Positions 6,724 through 14,768 of a stretch of 14,768 nt of DNA are shown piece after piece. The DNA lies in the NCBI GenBank assembly GCA_011390385.1, contig JAABSN010000080.1, forward strand, positions 1 to 14,768, read 5' to 3'. Made by a program: the position numbers and the translations under genes. Source of the stretch: Thioalkalivibrio nitratireducens (GTDB lineage: Bacteria; Pseudomonadota; Gammaproteobacteria; Ectothiorhodospirales; Ectothiorhodospiraceae). Positions within the stretch are counted from its first letter, which is position 1. Each line of letters starts with the position of its first letter. The notes beneath the pieces are model-generated. The model searched no databases, was not told the origin of the DNA, and was given only the letters and a program-made list of their open reading frames with translations.

Positions 6724-7293
6724 ATGGGACAGAACGCCGACAACCTGATCTGGATCGATCTCGAAATGACGGGGCTCGACCCACAGACCGATCTGATTAT
6801 CGAGGTCGCAACCATTGTGACCGACAAAAACCTCAATGTACTCGCGGAAGGTCCGGTGATCGCCGTCAGGCAGGCGGAATCGGTGCTCGCACGCCTCGAC
6901 GACTGGAACCGGCGCACCCATGGCGCGTCCGGGCTGTTGCAGCGGGTCCGCGACAGTGTGCACGACGAAATCGGGGCCGAACAGGCGACGATCGATTTCC
7001 TCAAGCGCTGGGTACCGCGCAATGCGTCACCCATGTGTGGCAATTCGATCTGCCAGGACCGCCGTTTCCTGGCTCGCTGCATGCCTGATCTCGAGCGCTA
7101 TTTCCATTATCGAAATCTTGATGTCAGTACGCTCAAGGAACTGGCACGGCGCTGGTCGCCGGCAATTCTCGCCAACGCGAAGAAGGATTCCACGCACCAG
7201 GCGATGCAGGACATTCGCGATTCCATTGCCGAGTTGTGTCATTACCGCGAACATTTCATTCGCTTGCCCGGGAACCAGGAGCACCCAGCCTGA
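6724..7293 (+). CDS. orn: Oligoribonuclease
   Basis: Orn is the DEDDh 3'-5' exoribonuclease that degrades di- to penta-ribonucleotides, including pGpG from cyclic-di-GMP turnover. It is essential in many gammaproteobacteria. The catalytic residues fall at the positions known from E. coli: Asp12 and Glu14 ([11 protein letters not shown]), Asp112 ([10 protein letters not shown]), His158 and Asp163 ([12 protein letters not shown]). The length is 189 residues against 181 in E. coli. An excellent AAGGAGGT lies just before the ATG at 6724. The gene is divergent from the cytochrome gene and convergent with nadB, with only 51 bp to the nadB stop and no clear terminator between them. Confidence 0.97.
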   Translation: MGQNADNLIWIDLEMTGLDPQTDLIIEVATIVTDKNLNVLAEGPVIAVRQAESVLARLDDWNRRTHGASGLLQRVRDSVHDEIGAEQATIDFLKRWVPRNASPMCGNSICQDRRFLARCMPDLERYFHYRNLDVSTLKELARRWSPAILANAKKDSTHQAMQDIRDSIAELCHYREHFIRLPGNQEHPA

Positions 7294-7344
7294 TCTTCCG
7301 GCCAGGGTACCCCTGCAGGCGGTCGCGTATCAGGACGAACCGAT

Positions 7345-8976
7345 TCACCCATCGGACGCCACCGGCGGAGTCAGAATCGTCGGGTGTCCGTTCAGCGCAG
7401 GGTTGCGCTCCGGAAAGTCGCGAATGTAATGCAGCCCGCGGCTCTCGCGGCGTTTGAGAGCGCTGTTGACGATGATGTCCGCCACCACCACCAGATTGCG
7501 TAATTCGATCAAGTCCGGTGTGATCCGGTAATGGGCATAATGTTCGTGCACCTCTTCCGCCAGAACACGGATGCGTCGCTGGGCTCGGAGGAGACGGCTG
7601 CGGGTGCGCACGATACCGACATAATCCCACATCAGGCGTCTGAGCTCGTCCCAGTTGTGGGAAACCACGACTTCCTCGTCGGAGTCGGTGACTCTGGATT
7701 CGTCCCAGTTCGGTGGTTGTGGCAGATCCTCCGGGGCCAGCGGGTCGCGAGTGGAGACAATGTCCTCGGCCGCCGCCCGGGCGTAGACGAGGCACTCGAG
7801 AAGTGAGTTGCTGGCCATGCGGTTGGCCCCATGAAGCCCGGTGTAGGACACTTCCCCTGCCGCATAAAGTCCGGGAAGGTCGGTCTGACCGTGGCTGTTC
7901 ACGACGACGCCACCGCAGGTGTAGTGCGCAGCCGGAACCACGGGCAGCGGTTCCCTGGTCATGTCGAAACCGTATTCCAGACAGCGCTGATGGATGGTCG
8001 GAAAGTGCTCGCGAACGAATTCCGGGCTCTTGTGGCTGATGTCGAGGTAGACGCAATCGATGCCCAGGCGTTTCATCTCGCCGTCGATTGCGCGTGCGAC
8101 GATGTCCCGCGGGGCCAGCTCACCGCGGGAGTCGAAGTCCTGCATGAATCGGTGGCCATCGGGCAGTCGCAGCCGTCCGCCCTCGCCACGTACCGCCTCC
8201 GAGATCAGGAAAGACTTGGCCTGCGGGTGAAACAGGCAAGTCGGGTGGAATTGCATGAACTCCATGTTGGCGACCCGGCAGCCTGCTCGCCAGGCCATCG
8301 CGATGCCGTCGCCGGTGGCGCCGTCGGGATTGGAACTGTACAGATAGACCCGACTGGCGCCACCGGTGGCGAGGATCACGACCGGTGCGAGGATCGTCTG
8401 TACCTCGCGGGTCTTGCCGTCCTGGACGTAGGCGCCGATGACCCGCGGATGACCATCGACCTCGTGAAGGATCAGATCGACGGCCAGATGCCGTTCGAAG
8501 ACCGCGATCCGTGGCTGGGTACGGACGGTGTCGACCAAGGCCTCCTCGATCGCCTGCCCAGTGGCATCTGCTGCGTGCGCGACACGCCGCGCCGAGTGAC
8601 CACCCTCACGGGTCAGGTGCAGTTCGCTACGCCCGTCGCGGGCCTCGCGTGTGAACGGGACGCCGAGCCCCAGTAGCCACTTGATGGCGTCAGGACCTGC
8701 CGCGACGGTACGCCGGACTGCGTCGACATCGCACAGCCCCGCACCCGCGTCGAGGGTGTCAGCGACGTGGGCTTCGAAGGAGTCGGTCTTGTCGAGGACC
8801 GCCGAGATGCCGCCTTGAGCGTAGCGGGTGCTGCCCTCGTCTACCGGTCCCTTGCTGATGATGGCGACCCGTCGGTGAGGAGCCAGATGCAGCGCCGCCG
8901 TCAGGCCGGTGGCACCGCTGCCGATGATCAGAACGTCGAAGCGTTCCTGAGCCGCGCCCATTTGTGTTGTTGCCAT
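7345..8976 (-). CDS. nadB: L-aspartate oxidase
   Basis: NadB is the FAD enzyme that oxidises L-aspartate to iminoaspartate, the first step of de novo NAD synthesis with NadA. Visible: the FAD dinucleotide-binding motif [19 protein letters not shown] near the N-terminus (14-32), [14 protein letters not shown], the [14 protein letters not shown] active-site segment, and [23 protein letters not shown] near the flavin. A fumarate-reductase/SdhA-type helical C-terminal domain follows. The 543-residue length is normal (540 in E. coli). The ATG at 8976 has only a weak RBS; an ATG five codons further in is an alternative. It is transcribed away from rpoE, the same divergent pairing known from E. coli and Pseudomonas. 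Confidence 0.97.
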   Translation of the reverse strand: MATTQMGAAQERFDVLIIGSGATGLTAALHLAPHRRVAIISKGPVDEGSTRYAQGGISAVLDKTDSFEAHVADTLDAGAGLCDVDAVRRTVAAGPDAIKWLLGLGVPFTREARDGRSELHLTREGGHSARRVAHAADATGQAIEEALVDTVRTQPRIAVFERHLAVDLILHEVDGHPRVIGAYVQDGKTREVQTILAPVVILATGGASRVYLYSSNPDGATGDGIAMAWRAGCRVANMEFMQFHPTCLFHPQAKSFLISEAVRGEGGRLRLPDGHRFMQDFDSRGELAPRDIVARAIDGEMKRLGIDCVYLDISHKSPEFVREHFPTIHQRCLEYGFDMTREPLPVVPAAHYTCGGVVVNSHGQTDLPGLYAAGEVSYTGLHGANRMASNSLLECLVYARAAAEDIVSTRDPLAPEDLPQPPNWDESRVTDSDEEVVVSHNWDELRRLMWDYVGIVRTRSRLLRAQRRIRVLAEEVHEHYAHYRITPDLIELRNLVVVADIIVNSALKRRESRGLHYIRDFPERNPALNGHPTILTPPVASDG

Positions 8977-9018
8977 GGGTCAGGTAACTTTCCGGCGTTG
9001 TTCTGCACGCAACGGGTT

Positions 9019-9037
9019 GCTGCAGATGACGCCTGGG
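9019..9037 (+). repeat. 19-nt exact repeat, copy 1 (rpoE leader)
   Basis: GCTGCAGATGACGCCTGGG here is identical to 11286-11304 within rseC. In the frame of rpoE the bases read AADDAW, the same peptide the second copy encodes in rseC. This copy lies between the nadB start and the rpoE start, outside any accepted gene. Confidence 0.9.
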
Positions 9038-9047
9038 TCAATCAGGA

Positions 9048-9076
9048 CGAACTTCACCATGGTTACAGGGTCCATG
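9048..9076 (+). promoter_or_regulatory. Candidate sigma-E-type promoter upstream of rpoE
   Basis: CGAACTT (9048-9054) followed by 16 bp and TCCATG (9071-9076) resembles the sigma-E consensus GGAACTT-N16-TCTGA, with a weaker -10. It lies about 45 bp before the rpoE start codon, fitting the autoregulation known for rpoE/algU. A housekeeping promoter probably also exists in the 144-bp nadB-rpoE gap, but I could not pick one confidently. Confidence 0.4.
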
Positions 9077-9120
9077 CAGCCAAGATTACCGGAATTCGGG
9101 CTCTGCGCGGGAGTGACCGC

Positions 9121-9699
9121 ATGAGCGAGAAGGCTTCCGACGAGGCGCTCGTGCGGCGTGTGCAGGCCGGAGAGAAAGCGGCATTCGATATCCTGGTCCT
9201 CAAGTACCAGCACAAGATCATCAACCTCATCGGTCGTTACGTGCATGATCATGCGGCTGCACTCGATGTGTCACAGGAGGCCTTCATCAAGGCCTACCGG
9301 GGCCTTGCGAATTTCCGTGGTGAGAGCGCCTTCTACACTTGGCTCTATCGCATCGCCATCAACACCGCCAAGAATCATCTGGTGGCTCAGGGCCGAAGGC
9401 GACCGGAAGCCGAAGTGGATGTGCAGGATGCCGAACAGATGGGCGGCGATTCGGCATTGAAGGAGAATGCAACCCCGGAAGGGGAGTTGTTGTCACAGGA
9501 GATACAGGTGGCAGTGCAGCGGACAATCGAACGTTTGCCCGATGATCTGCGAACCGCAATCACATTGCGTGAACTCGAAGGATTGAGCTACGAAGAGATC
9601 GCCCAGACCATGGGGTGCCCGATCGGAACGGTCCGGTCGCGCATCTTCCGGGCCCGCGAGGCCATTGATCGGACCCTGGGTCCGCTGCTAAACGATTGA
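9121..9699 (+). CDS. rpoE: RNA polymerase sigma-E factor (RpoE/AlgU)
   Basis: A 192-residue group IV (ECF) sigma factor that directs the envelope-stress regulon. Region 2 is seen in FDILVLKYQHKIINLIGRYV, DVSQEAFIKAYRGLANFRG and FYTWLYRIAINTAKNHL; region 4 in LPDDLRTAITLRELEGLSYEEIAQTMGCPIGTVRSRIFRAREAI. E. coli RpoE is 191 residues. The start ATG 9121 has GGGAG at 9109-9113; a long upstream extension in the same frame overlaps the nadB start and is spurious. The rseA coding region follows after 11 bp. The activity would be held down by the RseA homologue encoded next. In Pseudomonas the same gene is called algU/algT. Confidence 0.97.
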   Translation: MSEKASDEALVRRVQAGEKAAFDILVLKYQHKIINLIGRYVHDHAAALDVSQEAFIKAYRGLANFRGESAFYTWLYRIAINTAKNHLVAQGRRRPEAEVDVQDAEQMGGDSALKENATPEGELLSQEIQVAVQRTIERLPDDLRTAITLRELEGLSYEEIAQTMGCPIGTVRSRIFRAREAIDRTLGPLLND

Positions 9700-9710
9700 G
9701 CGAGCACAGA

Positions 9711-10232
9711 ATGAACAATCAAGCCAGTAAAGCCGAGCGCCTGTCCGCTCTGGTCGACAATGAAACCGACACCTTCGAGACCCGCCGCCTGATCGACGAA
9801 CTGATGAAATCCGAGGAAGACCGCAGTCAGTGGGCCCGCTACCACCTGATCGGAGACAGCTTGCGCGGGGGTATGACCCGCGTGGCGCCTGCGGACTTCC
9901 TCTCCCGCGTCCAGGAGGGCATCGCCGGCGACGAACCGCTGCACGTGGTCAAGACCGCGCCTCCCGCGGCACTACGCTGGTTGAAGCCCGTCGCGGGAGT
10001 CGGCGTCGCCGCAACGGTTGCGGTGGCTTCGCTGCTGGGTCTGCAGATGCTGACGAACCAAGGCGTTGACGGAACGCCTGCGGTTGCCATCGAGGCAACG
10101 CCAGAATCGGAAACCGAAGTGGTTACGGCTCCAGACCCGCGTTTCGCCCGCTACCTGGAAAACCATGCGGAACTGGTCGCCCCCGGTTCTTCAGCGTTCG
10201 CCAGGGTTCGAAACTCGGTTGACGGCGAGTAA
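9711..10232 (+). CDS. rseA: Sigma-E anti-sigma factor RseA/MucA
   Basis: A 173-residue single-pass inner-membrane protein that sequesters sigma-E and releases it after regulated proteolysis. The cytoplasmic anti-sigma domain contains ERLSALVDNET (9-19) and the hallmark WARYHLIGDSLRGG (41-54). A transmembrane segment spans about 92-114 (PVAGVGVAATVAVASLLGLQML). The periplasmic tail ends with DPRFARYLENHAELVAPGS, the type of region bound by RseB/MucB and cut by DegS/AlgW. ATG 9711 gives the family N-terminus; a TTG at 9696 overlapping the rpoE stop is less likely. No strong RBS is visible, which may mean translational coupling to rpoE. The tail is about the size of MucA (194 residues) rather than longer E. 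coli RseA (216). Confidence 0.94.
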   Translation: MNNQASKAERLSALVDNETDTFETRRLIDELMKSEEDRSQWARYHLIGDSLRGGMTRVAPADFLSRVQEGIAGDEPLHVVKTAPPAALRWLKPVAGVGVAATVAVASLLGLQMLTNQGVDGTPAVAIEATPESETEVVTAPDPRFARYLENHAELVAPGSSAFARVRNSVDGE

Positions 10233-10239
10233 CCGAGTC

Positions 10240-11241
10240 ATGTGGGGCTGGCACCAGACGCTTCCGGCGTTGGTTTCGCTGTTGTTGCCGCTCGCGGTGA
10301 GCGCCGGACAGGACGACCCCGTGGTATGGCTTGAGCGCATGGCGCAGAGCTTTCATGCGCAAAGCTACGAAGGCACCTTCATCTTCCAGCGCGGTGACCG
10401 CATCGATACGGTGAAAGTCGTTCATTCCGCGGAGAATGGCGGTTACCGTGAACGCTTGCAGAAGCTGACCGGGCCGGCACGCGAGGTGATCCGGTCGGTC
10501 GACCGGATCAGTGCACTCAGGGGGGCTCGGGTCGAGGCCGATGGCGGACGCGGACAGCAGGGCGCACCGCACAGGTCGCCTGGCATCGCGGGGATGATTC
10601 TCCGCGCGGGCGAACGCTATGATCTGAAGTCCCCCGGGTTCGACCGTATCGCGGGGTTCAGTTGCTACGTGCTGCATGCGGCGGCGCGCGACGATTATCG
10701 CTATAGCCACGAGTACTGTCTGCACAGGGACACGGGATTGCCCCTGTCGAGCGAGCTGATCGATGCCGACGGGCAGCTGCTCGAAAGGCTTGTATTCACC
10801 GAACTGGCATTCCTGGATGTGGTTTTCGAGGAATCCCTCGAGCCGAGTGGATGCGATGCACGGCACATCGAGGTGCGTGCGGCGGAAATGGATGGGGTCG
10901 CCAGCGACCCGTACGGACAGTGGCATTTCGAGGGGCTTCCACCGGGCTTTTCCCCGGTGATCGCCACTGAGCGCGTGTTCGGCCCCGACTCGCAGCCTTC
11001 GCTGCATTTCGTACTCAGCGATGGTCTGGCGACGGTTTCGGTCTACGTTGACGCCAATGAAGAAAAGGCCGAGATGTTCGAGGGTGCCACGCGCTCGGGT
11101 GCGACGCATGCTGTCGCCCGGCCACTGGCCGGGCACCAGCTGACAGTGGTTGGCGAGGTTCCCAGGAAGACCGTTGAGTGGATTGCCGACTCGGCACGTT
11201 TCCGGCCCGGGGGTTCGGGTGAGACAGGGCCGGCACGCTGA
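10240..11241 (+). CDS. rseB: Sigma-E regulatory periplasmic protein RseB/MucB
   Basis: RseB binds the periplasmic domain of RseA and shields it from the initiating protease; it senses lipoprotein or LPS-related signals. The protein has 333 residues with a signal peptide (LPALVSLLLPLAVSA, cut near residue 22). The lipoprotein-carrier-like N-terminal domain shows VVWLERMAQSFHAQSYEGTF and ENGGYRERLQKLTGPAREVI. The C-terminal domain includes GFDRIAGFSCYVLHAAARDD, DTGLPLSSELIDADGQLLE and a final HQLTVVGEVPRKTVEWIA. Residues of about 90-122, where the family usually has a hydrophobic strand with a Cys, read instead as a Gly/Arg-rich stretch. ATG 10240 lies 7 bp after rseA; the earlier in-frame start lies inside rseA and is rejected. 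RseC follows after 8 bp. Confidence 0.93.
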   Translation: MWGWHQTLPALVSLLLPLAVSAGQDDPVVWLERMAQSFHAQSYEGTFIFQRGDRIDTVKVVHSAENGGYRERLQKLTGPAREVIRSVDRISALRGARVEADGGRGQQGAPHRSPGIAGMILRAGERYDLKSPGFDRIAGFSCYVLHAAARDDYRYSHEYCLHRDTGLPLSSELIDADGQLLERLVFTELAFLDVVFEESLEPSGCDARHIEVRAAEMDGVASDPYGQWHFEGLPPGFSPVIATERVFGPDSQPSLHFVLSDGLATVSVYVDANEEKAEMFEGATRSGATHAVARPLAGHQLTVVGEVPRKTVEWIADSARFRPGGSGETGPAR

Positions 11242-11249
11242 AGGCCGCC

Positions 11250-11735
11250 ATGAAGGGCTGGATCGAGGAACAGGGAGTCGTGGTGGCTGCAGATGACGCC
11301 TGGGCAACGATCCGCGTGCAGCGGCAATCGACCTGTGGATCCTGCTCGGCGCGAAGTGGCTGCGGGAACGGGATATTGTCGGAAGTCCTCGGGCGCCGCA
11401 GTCTGGAACTCAGGTTGGCGAACTCCCATGGTTTCTGCGATGGCGACCGGGTCACGCTTGGAATCTCTGACCGAGCACTCGTGTCCGGTGCCCTGGCGAT
11501 GTATCTGCTGCCTCTGCTGGGCTTGATCCTGGTTCCTGTGGCGATGACCCTGGTACTGTCCGAGCTGGCCGAAGGCTGGCTGATCCTTGCGGGTCTGGCT
11601 GGCTTCGCGCTCGGGCTGATGAGTGTACGAGGCTGGTTGCGACGGCAGCGGCTACGCTTTTCCCCAGTGGTGTTGGCACACGAGCCCGTTTCCCGTCACC
11701 GACCGCGTGAAGCGCGGTTGCTCGGCAGCGACTGA
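11250..11735 (+). CDS. rseC: SoxR-reducing system/sigma-E positive regulator RseC/MucC
   Basis: A 161-residue inner-membrane protein of the RseC/MucC family, found with rpoE-rseAB and linked to sigma-E control and to reduction of SoxR in E. coli. The N-terminal cytoplasmic part begins GWIEEQGVVVAADD and holds the cysteine cluster STCGSCSARSGCG (Cys29, 32 and 38), likely an iron-sulfur or redox site. Two transmembrane segments follow at about 77-103 (VSGALAMYLLPLLGLILVP) and 107-127 (AEGWLILAGLAGFALGLM), then a basic tail. GAAGG upstream of ATG 11250 supports the start, 8 bp after rseB. The codons for residues 13-18 contain the second copy of the 19-nt repeat found in the rpoE leader. Confidence 0.93.
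   Translation: MKGWIEEQGVVVAADDAWATIRVQRQSTCGSCSARSGCGNGILSEVLGRRSLELRLANSHGFCDGDRVTLGISDRALVSGALAMYLLPLLGLILVPVAMTLVLSELAEGWLILAGLAGFALGLMSVRGWLRRQRLRFSPVVLAHEPVSRHRPREARLLGSD
11286..11304 (+). repeat. 19-nt exact repeat, copy 2 (within rseC)
   Basis: Identical to 9019-9037. Here it encodes AADDAW of RseC. With the flanking bases the match extends to 22 of 23 (GGT, one mismatch, then the 19-mer). Confidence 0.9.
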
Positions 11736-11754
11736 CCCGGGTTTTCAGCCGGGT
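11735..11754 (+). terminator. Hairpin at the end of rseC (weak terminator candidate)
   Basis: ACCCGG (11735-11740) and CCGGGT (11749-11754) form a 6-bp stem around an 8-nt loop starting at the last base of the rseC stop codon. No T tract follows, so this is a weak terminator, a processing site or a stabilising 3' structure. It would partly separate the rpoE-rseABC message from mucD, which has its own promoter. Confidence 0.35.
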
Positions 11755-11821
11755 GCGCTGGATGTGGCTGAATGATCTGCCTGGACGCGAGGTCGCACCC
11801 GACGTTTCTTGATGTGAGTCG

Positions 11822-11850
11822 GGAACTTGCGCGGGCCGATATCCTCTAGA
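11822..11850 (+). promoter_or_regulatory. Near-consensus sigma-E promoter for mucD/degP
   Basis: GGAACTT (11822-11828), 16 bp, then TCTAGA (11845-11850) is an almost ideal sigma-E promoter (consensus GGAACTT-N16-TCTGA). It places the transcription start about 25-30 bp before the mucD ATG. degP is a classic sigma-E target, so the site and its gene agree. Confidence 0.8.
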
Positions 11851-11880
11851 GTGATACTCAACAGATCCCTGTAGGTGCTC

Positions 11881-13296
11881 ATGAAAATGTATCGATGGTT
11901 TTTCCTTGCAACAGTCTTGATTGCATTCTCCGTCCCGGCTTCGGCCCGCGATCTGCCTGATTTCGTTGAACTCGCAGAGAAATACAGCCCGGCCGTGGTC
12001 AATATCTCCGCAGCACGGGAGCAGGTGGTGGTCGATGAGAGCGCGGGGCGTGTGCCCGGATTGCCCGAGGGCACGCCTTTTGGTGAGCTCTTCGAGCATT
12101 TCTTCGGCCAGCCGGGTCAGCCGGGGATTCCAGAGCGACGCGAGCGTGGTTCCATGGGTTCGGGTTTCATTTACAGCTCCGATGGCTACATTCTCACCAA
12201 CAATCACGTGATCGAGAATGGAGAAGAAATCATCGTTCGGCTGTCCGACCGGCGTGTGTTCACGGCGGAGCTCATCGGTTCGGACCCCCAGAGCGATGTC
12301 GCGGTCCTGAAAATCGACGCGGAAGACCTGCCCACGCTGCCGCTGGGGTCGTCCGAGTCGTTGAAAGTCGGAGAATGGGTGCTGGCGATCGGGTCTCCGT
12401 TCGGCTTCGATCATTCGGTAACGGCCGGAATTGTCAGCGCGAAGGGACGTAGCCTGCCGTCAGACAACTACGTCCCGTTCATTCAGACCGACGTGGCGAT
12501 CAACCCGGGCAACTCCGGCGGGCCCCTGTTCAACCTGGACGGTGAAGTCGTCGGCATCAATTCCCAGATCTACAGCCGCACCGGCGGTTTCATGGGGTTG
12601 TCGTTTGCGATTCCGATCGACATGGCCATCGAGGTCGCCGAGCAATTGCGGGAAACCGGGACGGTGACGCGCGGCTGGCTTGGCGTCCTGATTCAGGAGG
12701 TGACCCGGGAACTGGCTGATTCGTTCGGCATGTCCCGCCCGACCGGCGCCCTCGTTGCGCAGGTTCAGCCGGACAGCCCGGCTGAAAAGGCCGGCTTCCG
12801 GACCGGTGACGTGATCCTGCGTTTCAATGGCATGGACGTTCCCCGGTCGAGCGCTCTGCCACCGATCGTGGGTCGGACCCCCGTCGGTTCCGAGGTCGAT
12901 GTCGACGTGCGCCGTGGCGACGAGGAAATCGTGATTGGCGTCACCATCGAGGCGTTGCCGGAAGAAGTGGCAAGTGCGCGTAGCCGGGTACCGGGTCAAC
13001 CGGCGCGGCCACAAAGCATCCTGGGCATGCAGATCGAGCCCCTGAACGCGGATGAGCGCTCGGCGCTCGGCCTGGGCGAGACCGGGGTCCGGGTACGCGA
13101 GGTCACGGGCAATCCCGCCGGGGCTGCAGGTATCCGGTCGGGCGACGTGATTGTACAGTTTGGTCACGCACCCGTGACTTCGGTTGACGAGTTCCGCAAG
13201 CAGGTCGATGCGGCGCCGGCGGGTCGTTCGGTTCCCGTTCTCATTCATCGGGATGGTAACCCGGTGTTCATCGCGTTGCGCATTCCGAATTCGTGA
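11881..13296 (+). CDS. mucD: Periplasmic serine endoprotease DegP-like (MucD)
   Basis: A 471-residue HtrA-family protease/chaperone that degrades or refolds misfolded envelope proteins. A signal peptide (MKMYRWFFLATVLIAFSVP, cut after the SVPASA segment near residue 22) sends it to the periplasm. The trypsin-like domain carries the triad His109 (ILTNNHVI), Asp139 (PQSDVAVLKI) and Ser212 (NPGNSGGPLF). PDZ1 starts near 264 (TRGWLGVLIQEV) and PDZ2 near 377 (QSILGMQIEPL). The short linker before the protease domain and the total length suit MucD/DegQ-like proteins. ATG 11881 is used; an ATG two codons later (11887) is better spaced from AGGTG at 11873. A sigma-E promoter lies just upstream. The stop overlaps the start of the next gene (GTGA). 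Confidence 0.96.
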   Translation: MKMYRWFFLATVLIAFSVPASARDLPDFVELAEKYSPAVVNISAAREQVVVDESAGRVPGLPEGTPFGELFEHFFGQPGQPGIPERRERGSMGSGFIYSSDGYILTNNHVIENGEEIIVRLSDRRVFTAELIGSDPQSDVAVLKIDAEDLPTLPLGSSESLKVGEWVLAIGSPFGFDHSVTAGIVSAKGRSLPSDNYVPFIQTDVAINPGNSGGPLFNLDGEVVGINSQIYSRTGGFMGLSFAIPIDMAIEVAEQLRETGTVTRGWLGVLIQEVTRELADSFGMSRPTGALVAQVQPDSPAEKAGFRTGDVILRFNGMDVPRSSALPPIVGRTPVGSEVDVDVRRGDEEIVIGVTIEALPEEVASARSRVPGQPARPQSILGMQIEPLNADERSALGLGETGVRVREVTGNPAGAAGIRSGDVIVQFGHAPVTSVDEFRKQVDAAPAGRSVPVLIHRDGNPVFIALRIPNS

Positions 13297-13614
13297 CCGC
13301 GAAGCGGCGCGGGCTGATCGTTCGCGAGGGCGACGCACAGCCCGCGCCCGTCGTCCGAAATACCGAGGATGATCGGCCGGTTCGTCAACTGACCCTGTAC
13401 TCCCGCTCGCACTGCGCGCTCTGCGCTGAAATGCTGGCGGAACTCCTGACGCTGGAAAGCCGTTATACTTTCGCGCTTGAGCGTATCGATATAGACGAGG
13501 ATCCGTCCCTGGTCGCCCGTTTCAACGCCAAGGTTCCGGTGTTGGCGGTCGACGGGGAGCTCCTCTGTTGCCATTTTCTCGATACGTCGGCCCTGATCGA
13601 CGAGCTGACCAGCA

Positions 13615-13622
<8 letters not shown>
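13293..13622 (+). CDS. Glutaredoxin-like thioredoxin-fold protein
   Basis: A 109-residue cytoplasmic protein with a glutaredoxin/thioredoxin fold (DUF836-like). From about residue 31 it reads [21 protein letters not shown] with the CxxC site Cys41-Ala-Leu-Cys44. [25 protein letters not shown] follows with the cis-Pro at 82, then a Cys-Cys-His (92-94) near the end. The GTG start at 13293 overlaps the mucD stop as GTGA. No other ATG, GTG or TTG lies before the domain, so the roughly 30-residue basic N-terminal extension seems genuine. Its stop overlaps the lepA start by 8 bp. The substrate is unknown; I recall similar genes between mucD and lepA in related bacteria. Confidence 0.85.

Positions 13623-14768
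<1,146 letters not shown>

Noticed and set aside
7831..8676. 281-codon plus-strand frame inside nadB
   Set aside because: It is antisense to confident NadB motifs and has no RBS or family features.
8767..9120. Upstream extension of rpoE in the same frame
   Set aside because: It overlaps the nadB coding start on the opposite strand. The RpoE length and RBS fit the ATG at 9121.
10123..11307. 394-codon minus-strand frame opposite rseB
   Set aside because: It is antisense to a well-supported rseB and shows no recognisable domain or start signal.

Overview
The window looks like chromosomal DNA from a GC-rich gammaproteobacterium. Gene content and order resemble Chromatiales/Ectothiorhodospiraceae- or Pseudomonas-like genomes: a 4.5S SRP RNA-dnaX-ybaB-recR block, an nadB gene divergent from an rpoE-rseA-rseB-rseC-mucD locus, and lepA following that locus. 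No phage, IS element, CRISPR array or obvious genomic island is visible. The taxonomic placement is an inference from synteny and protein resemblance only.

Layout. Positions 1-236 (minus strand) hold the start of a small acidic lipoprotein gene that runs off the left edge. Positions 237-765 hold a candidate sigma70-type promoter and a probably decayed GNAT acetyltransferase fragment. The small SRP RNA (about 766-880) follows, then the replication/recombination block dnaX (930-2651), ybaB (2729-3055) and recR (3087-3677), then a HIT-family hydrolase (3717-4061) and a predicted outer-membrane beta-barrel protein of unrecognised family (4135-4896). A four-copy 15-bp tandem repeat fills the convergent gap to a minus-strand cluster. 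In transcription order that cluster is a small periplasmic cytochrome c (6356-6637), pterin-4a-carbinolamine dehydratase (6003-6338) and the ribosome-maturation GTPase rsgA (5013-5948). The cytochrome gene is divergent from orn (6724-7293), with a perfect inverted repeat between them. nadB (7345-8976) converges on orn and diverges from rpoE.

The right third is a complete envelope-stress module. It contains sigma-E (rpoE/algU, 9121-9699), its membrane anti-sigma factor RseA/MucA (9711-10232), the periplasmic co-regulator RseB/MucB (10240-11241), RseC/MucC (11250-11735) and the periplasmic protease MucD/DegP (11881-13296). A near-consensus sigma-E promoter (GGAACTT, 16-bp spacer, TCTAGA) lies just upstream of mucD, and a weaker sigma-E-like site precedes rpoE. 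A glutaredoxin-like gene (13293-13622) and lepA (13615 to the right edge) overlap mucD head-to-tail, so they may be co-transcribed with the stress protease.

Most of the window is conserved housekeeping sequence. I did not find a convincing new biological system. The items most worth a second look are an exact 19-nt repeat shared by the rpoE leader and the rseC coding start, the 15-bp tandem repeat beside the orphan beta-barrel gene, the chaining of lepA to a sigma-E promoter, and the decayed acetyltransferase region.
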